Assembly (NCBI GenBank): GCA_022843955.1 | Contig: JALHMQ010000004.1 | Location: forward strand, 1-64,000 | Length of the DNA stretch: 64,000 nt | Origin: Burkholderiaceae bacterium | GTDB taxonomy: Bacteria; Pseudomonadota; Gammaproteobacteria; Burkholderiales; Burkholderiaceae_F | Direction: 5' to 3' | Shown here: positions 63,112 to 64,000 of the stretch, piece by piece | Position numbering within the stretch: the first letter of the stretch is position 1 | Layout of the letters: each line of letters begins with the position of its first letter | Made by a program: the position numbers and the translations under genes | The notes under the pieces: generated by a model | Told to the model about the DNA's origin: nothing | The model's database searches: none | What the model saw: only the letters and a program-made list of their open reading frames with translations

Positions 63112-64000
63112 ATGAGTGCCCTGCCCGCGACAGTTGCGCTGCGACGACTGGCCAGCCGCTTTGCGCTGCCGGCCAACGACCTGCTGCGCGATCGCGTCTA
63201 TCGGCGCCTGTGGTCGTCCATTCTCATCAGTTCGTTCGGCAACCAGATTTCGATGCTGGCGCTGCCGCTGACGGCCGTGCTGTTGCTGCAGGCCACGCCG
63301 ACTCAGATGGGCCTGCTGACGGCGATAGAGATCGCACCGTTCGTGCTGTTCTCGTTGCCGGCCGGCGTGTGGCTGGACCGGGTGCGCAAGCTGCCGGTCT
63401 ACATCGGCGGCGAATTGCTGCTGGCCGCCGCGCTGCTCACAGTGCCGGTAGCCTGGTGGCTCGGCTGGCTGTCGATGACCTGGTTGTATGTGGTCGGGTT
63501 CGCGCTGGGCACCGTGCACACGATCGCCGGCAGCGCCGCGCAGATCGTGCTCACCCAGATCGTGCCGCGCGAGCGCCTGGTCGAAGCGCATGCGAAAAAT
63601 GCGCTGGCTAATTCGAGTGCCGAGGTGGCCGGACCCGGACTGGCCGGGGCGCTGATCAAGCTGCTCGGCGCCCCGGTGGCGCTGCTGGCCGACGCGCTGA
63701 TGTTGGCGCTGTCCGCCTTCATCCTGCGCGGCGTTCGCGTGACCGAAGGCGCGCGTGCCGCGGCCACGCAGTTCTGGCCGGCCTTGCGCCAGGGGCTGCA
63801 CTTCGTCACCACGCACCGACTGCTGGTGACCATGGCGATCGTGGTGGGCATCTGGCAGATGGCGCATTACGCCGCACTGACCGTGCAGATCCTGTTCGCC
63901 ACGCGCGTACTCAAGCTCTCCGAAGGGGCGATCGGCGCCTGCTTCATCGCGCTCGGCGTGGGCACCATCCTGACCAGTCTGGTCGGCAGCCGCATCTCGC
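63112..64000 (+). CDS. MFS transporter, N-terminal part (truncated by window end)
   Basis: From ATG 63112 the frame stays open to the end of the window (296 codons). Hydrophobic helices alternate with short loops from about residue 35 onward (SILISSFGNQISMLALPLTAVLLL, MGLLTAIEIAPFVLFSLPAGVWLDR). The loop GVWLDRVRKLP is a variant of the MFS loop 2-3 motif. Later segments (IVLTQIVPRERLVEAHAKNALANSSAEVAGPGLAG) resemble enterobactin-exporter-like MFS proteins. Direction and substrate are unknown; family knowledge suggests export. The 3' end is not in the window. Confidence 0.88.
   Translation, partial: MSALPATVALRRLASRFALPANDLLRDRVYRRLWSSILISSFGNQISMLALPLTAVLLLQATPTQMGLLTAIEIAPFVLFSLPAGVWLDRVRKLPVYIGGELLLAAALLTVPVAWWLGWLSMTWLYVVGFALGTVHTIAGSAAQIVLTQIVPRERLVEAHAKNALANSSAEVAGPGLAGALIKLLGAPVALLADALMLALSAFILRGVRVTEGARAAATQFWPALRQGLHFVTTHRLLVTMAIVVGIWQMAHYAALTVQILFATRVLKLSEGAIGACFIALGVGTILTSLVGSRIS

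Overview
The window looks like a chromosomal segment of a high-GC betaproteobacterium, probably Burkholderiales. The evidence is the strong GC bias at third codon positions, long antisense open frames shadowing real genes, TRAP transporters of both DctP and TAXI type, and gene contents typical of that order. No insertion sequence, prophage or CRISPR array was seen.

Layout. (1) 1-8688, + strand: the distal part of a type II secretion operon in the order gspK(partial)-L-M-N-D-E-F. The secretin GspD carries an unusual C-terminal SPOR-like domain behind a long Pro/Ala linker. (2) 8691-19334: an aminotransferase with an apparent one-base deletion near its start, a GNAT acetyltransferase, an oligopeptidase A-like M3 peptidase, a small membrane protein, a DctPQM TRAP transporter and an M13 peptidase. 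(3) 19658-28315, + strand: a giant fused indolepyruvate:ferredoxin oxidoreductase-like protein, then a tightly packed five-gene cluster of type III polyketide synthase, methyltransferase, FAD oxidoreductase, acyl carrier protein and FabF-like ketosynthase. This looks like an uncharacterised phenolic-lipid or pyrone pathway and ends against a convergent LysR gene. (4) 29479-31303: small unknown genes, then a DsrE-like protein beside a lipoyl-domain GcvH-like protein.

(5) 31475-48982: a molybdenum/selenium/formate island. mobA, moeA and a nitroreductase lie on the + strand. On the - strand lie two tandem selenocysteine-containing formate dehydrogenase-N operons (alpha-beta-gamma each, with an in-frame TGA followed by a SECIS-like hairpin), a SoxX-like cytochrome c, the remnant of a third gamma-subunit gene, fdhE, selA, selB and selC (tRNA-Sec). 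The maturation machinery for the two selenoenzymes is therefore encoded next to them; only selD is not in the window. A perfect 22-bp dyad upstream of one operon, with a degenerate copy upstream of the other, suggests a shared regulator.

(6) 49398-58729: a TerB-like protein, small membrane and exported proteins, a TAXI-type TRAP transporter with a fused permease, an exported protein made of eleven 23-24-residue repeats, an SDR/DUF2867 protein and an Ohr-type peroxidase. (7) 58870-62669, - strand: a frdCAB operon of the Wolinella type (quinol:fumarate reductase or succinate dehydrogenase). (8) 63112-end: an MFS transporter truncated by the window edge.

Together, formate dehydrogenase-N (periplasmic formate to quinone) and FrdCAB (quinol/fumarate) would allow formate-driven respiration; this linkage is inference from gene content.
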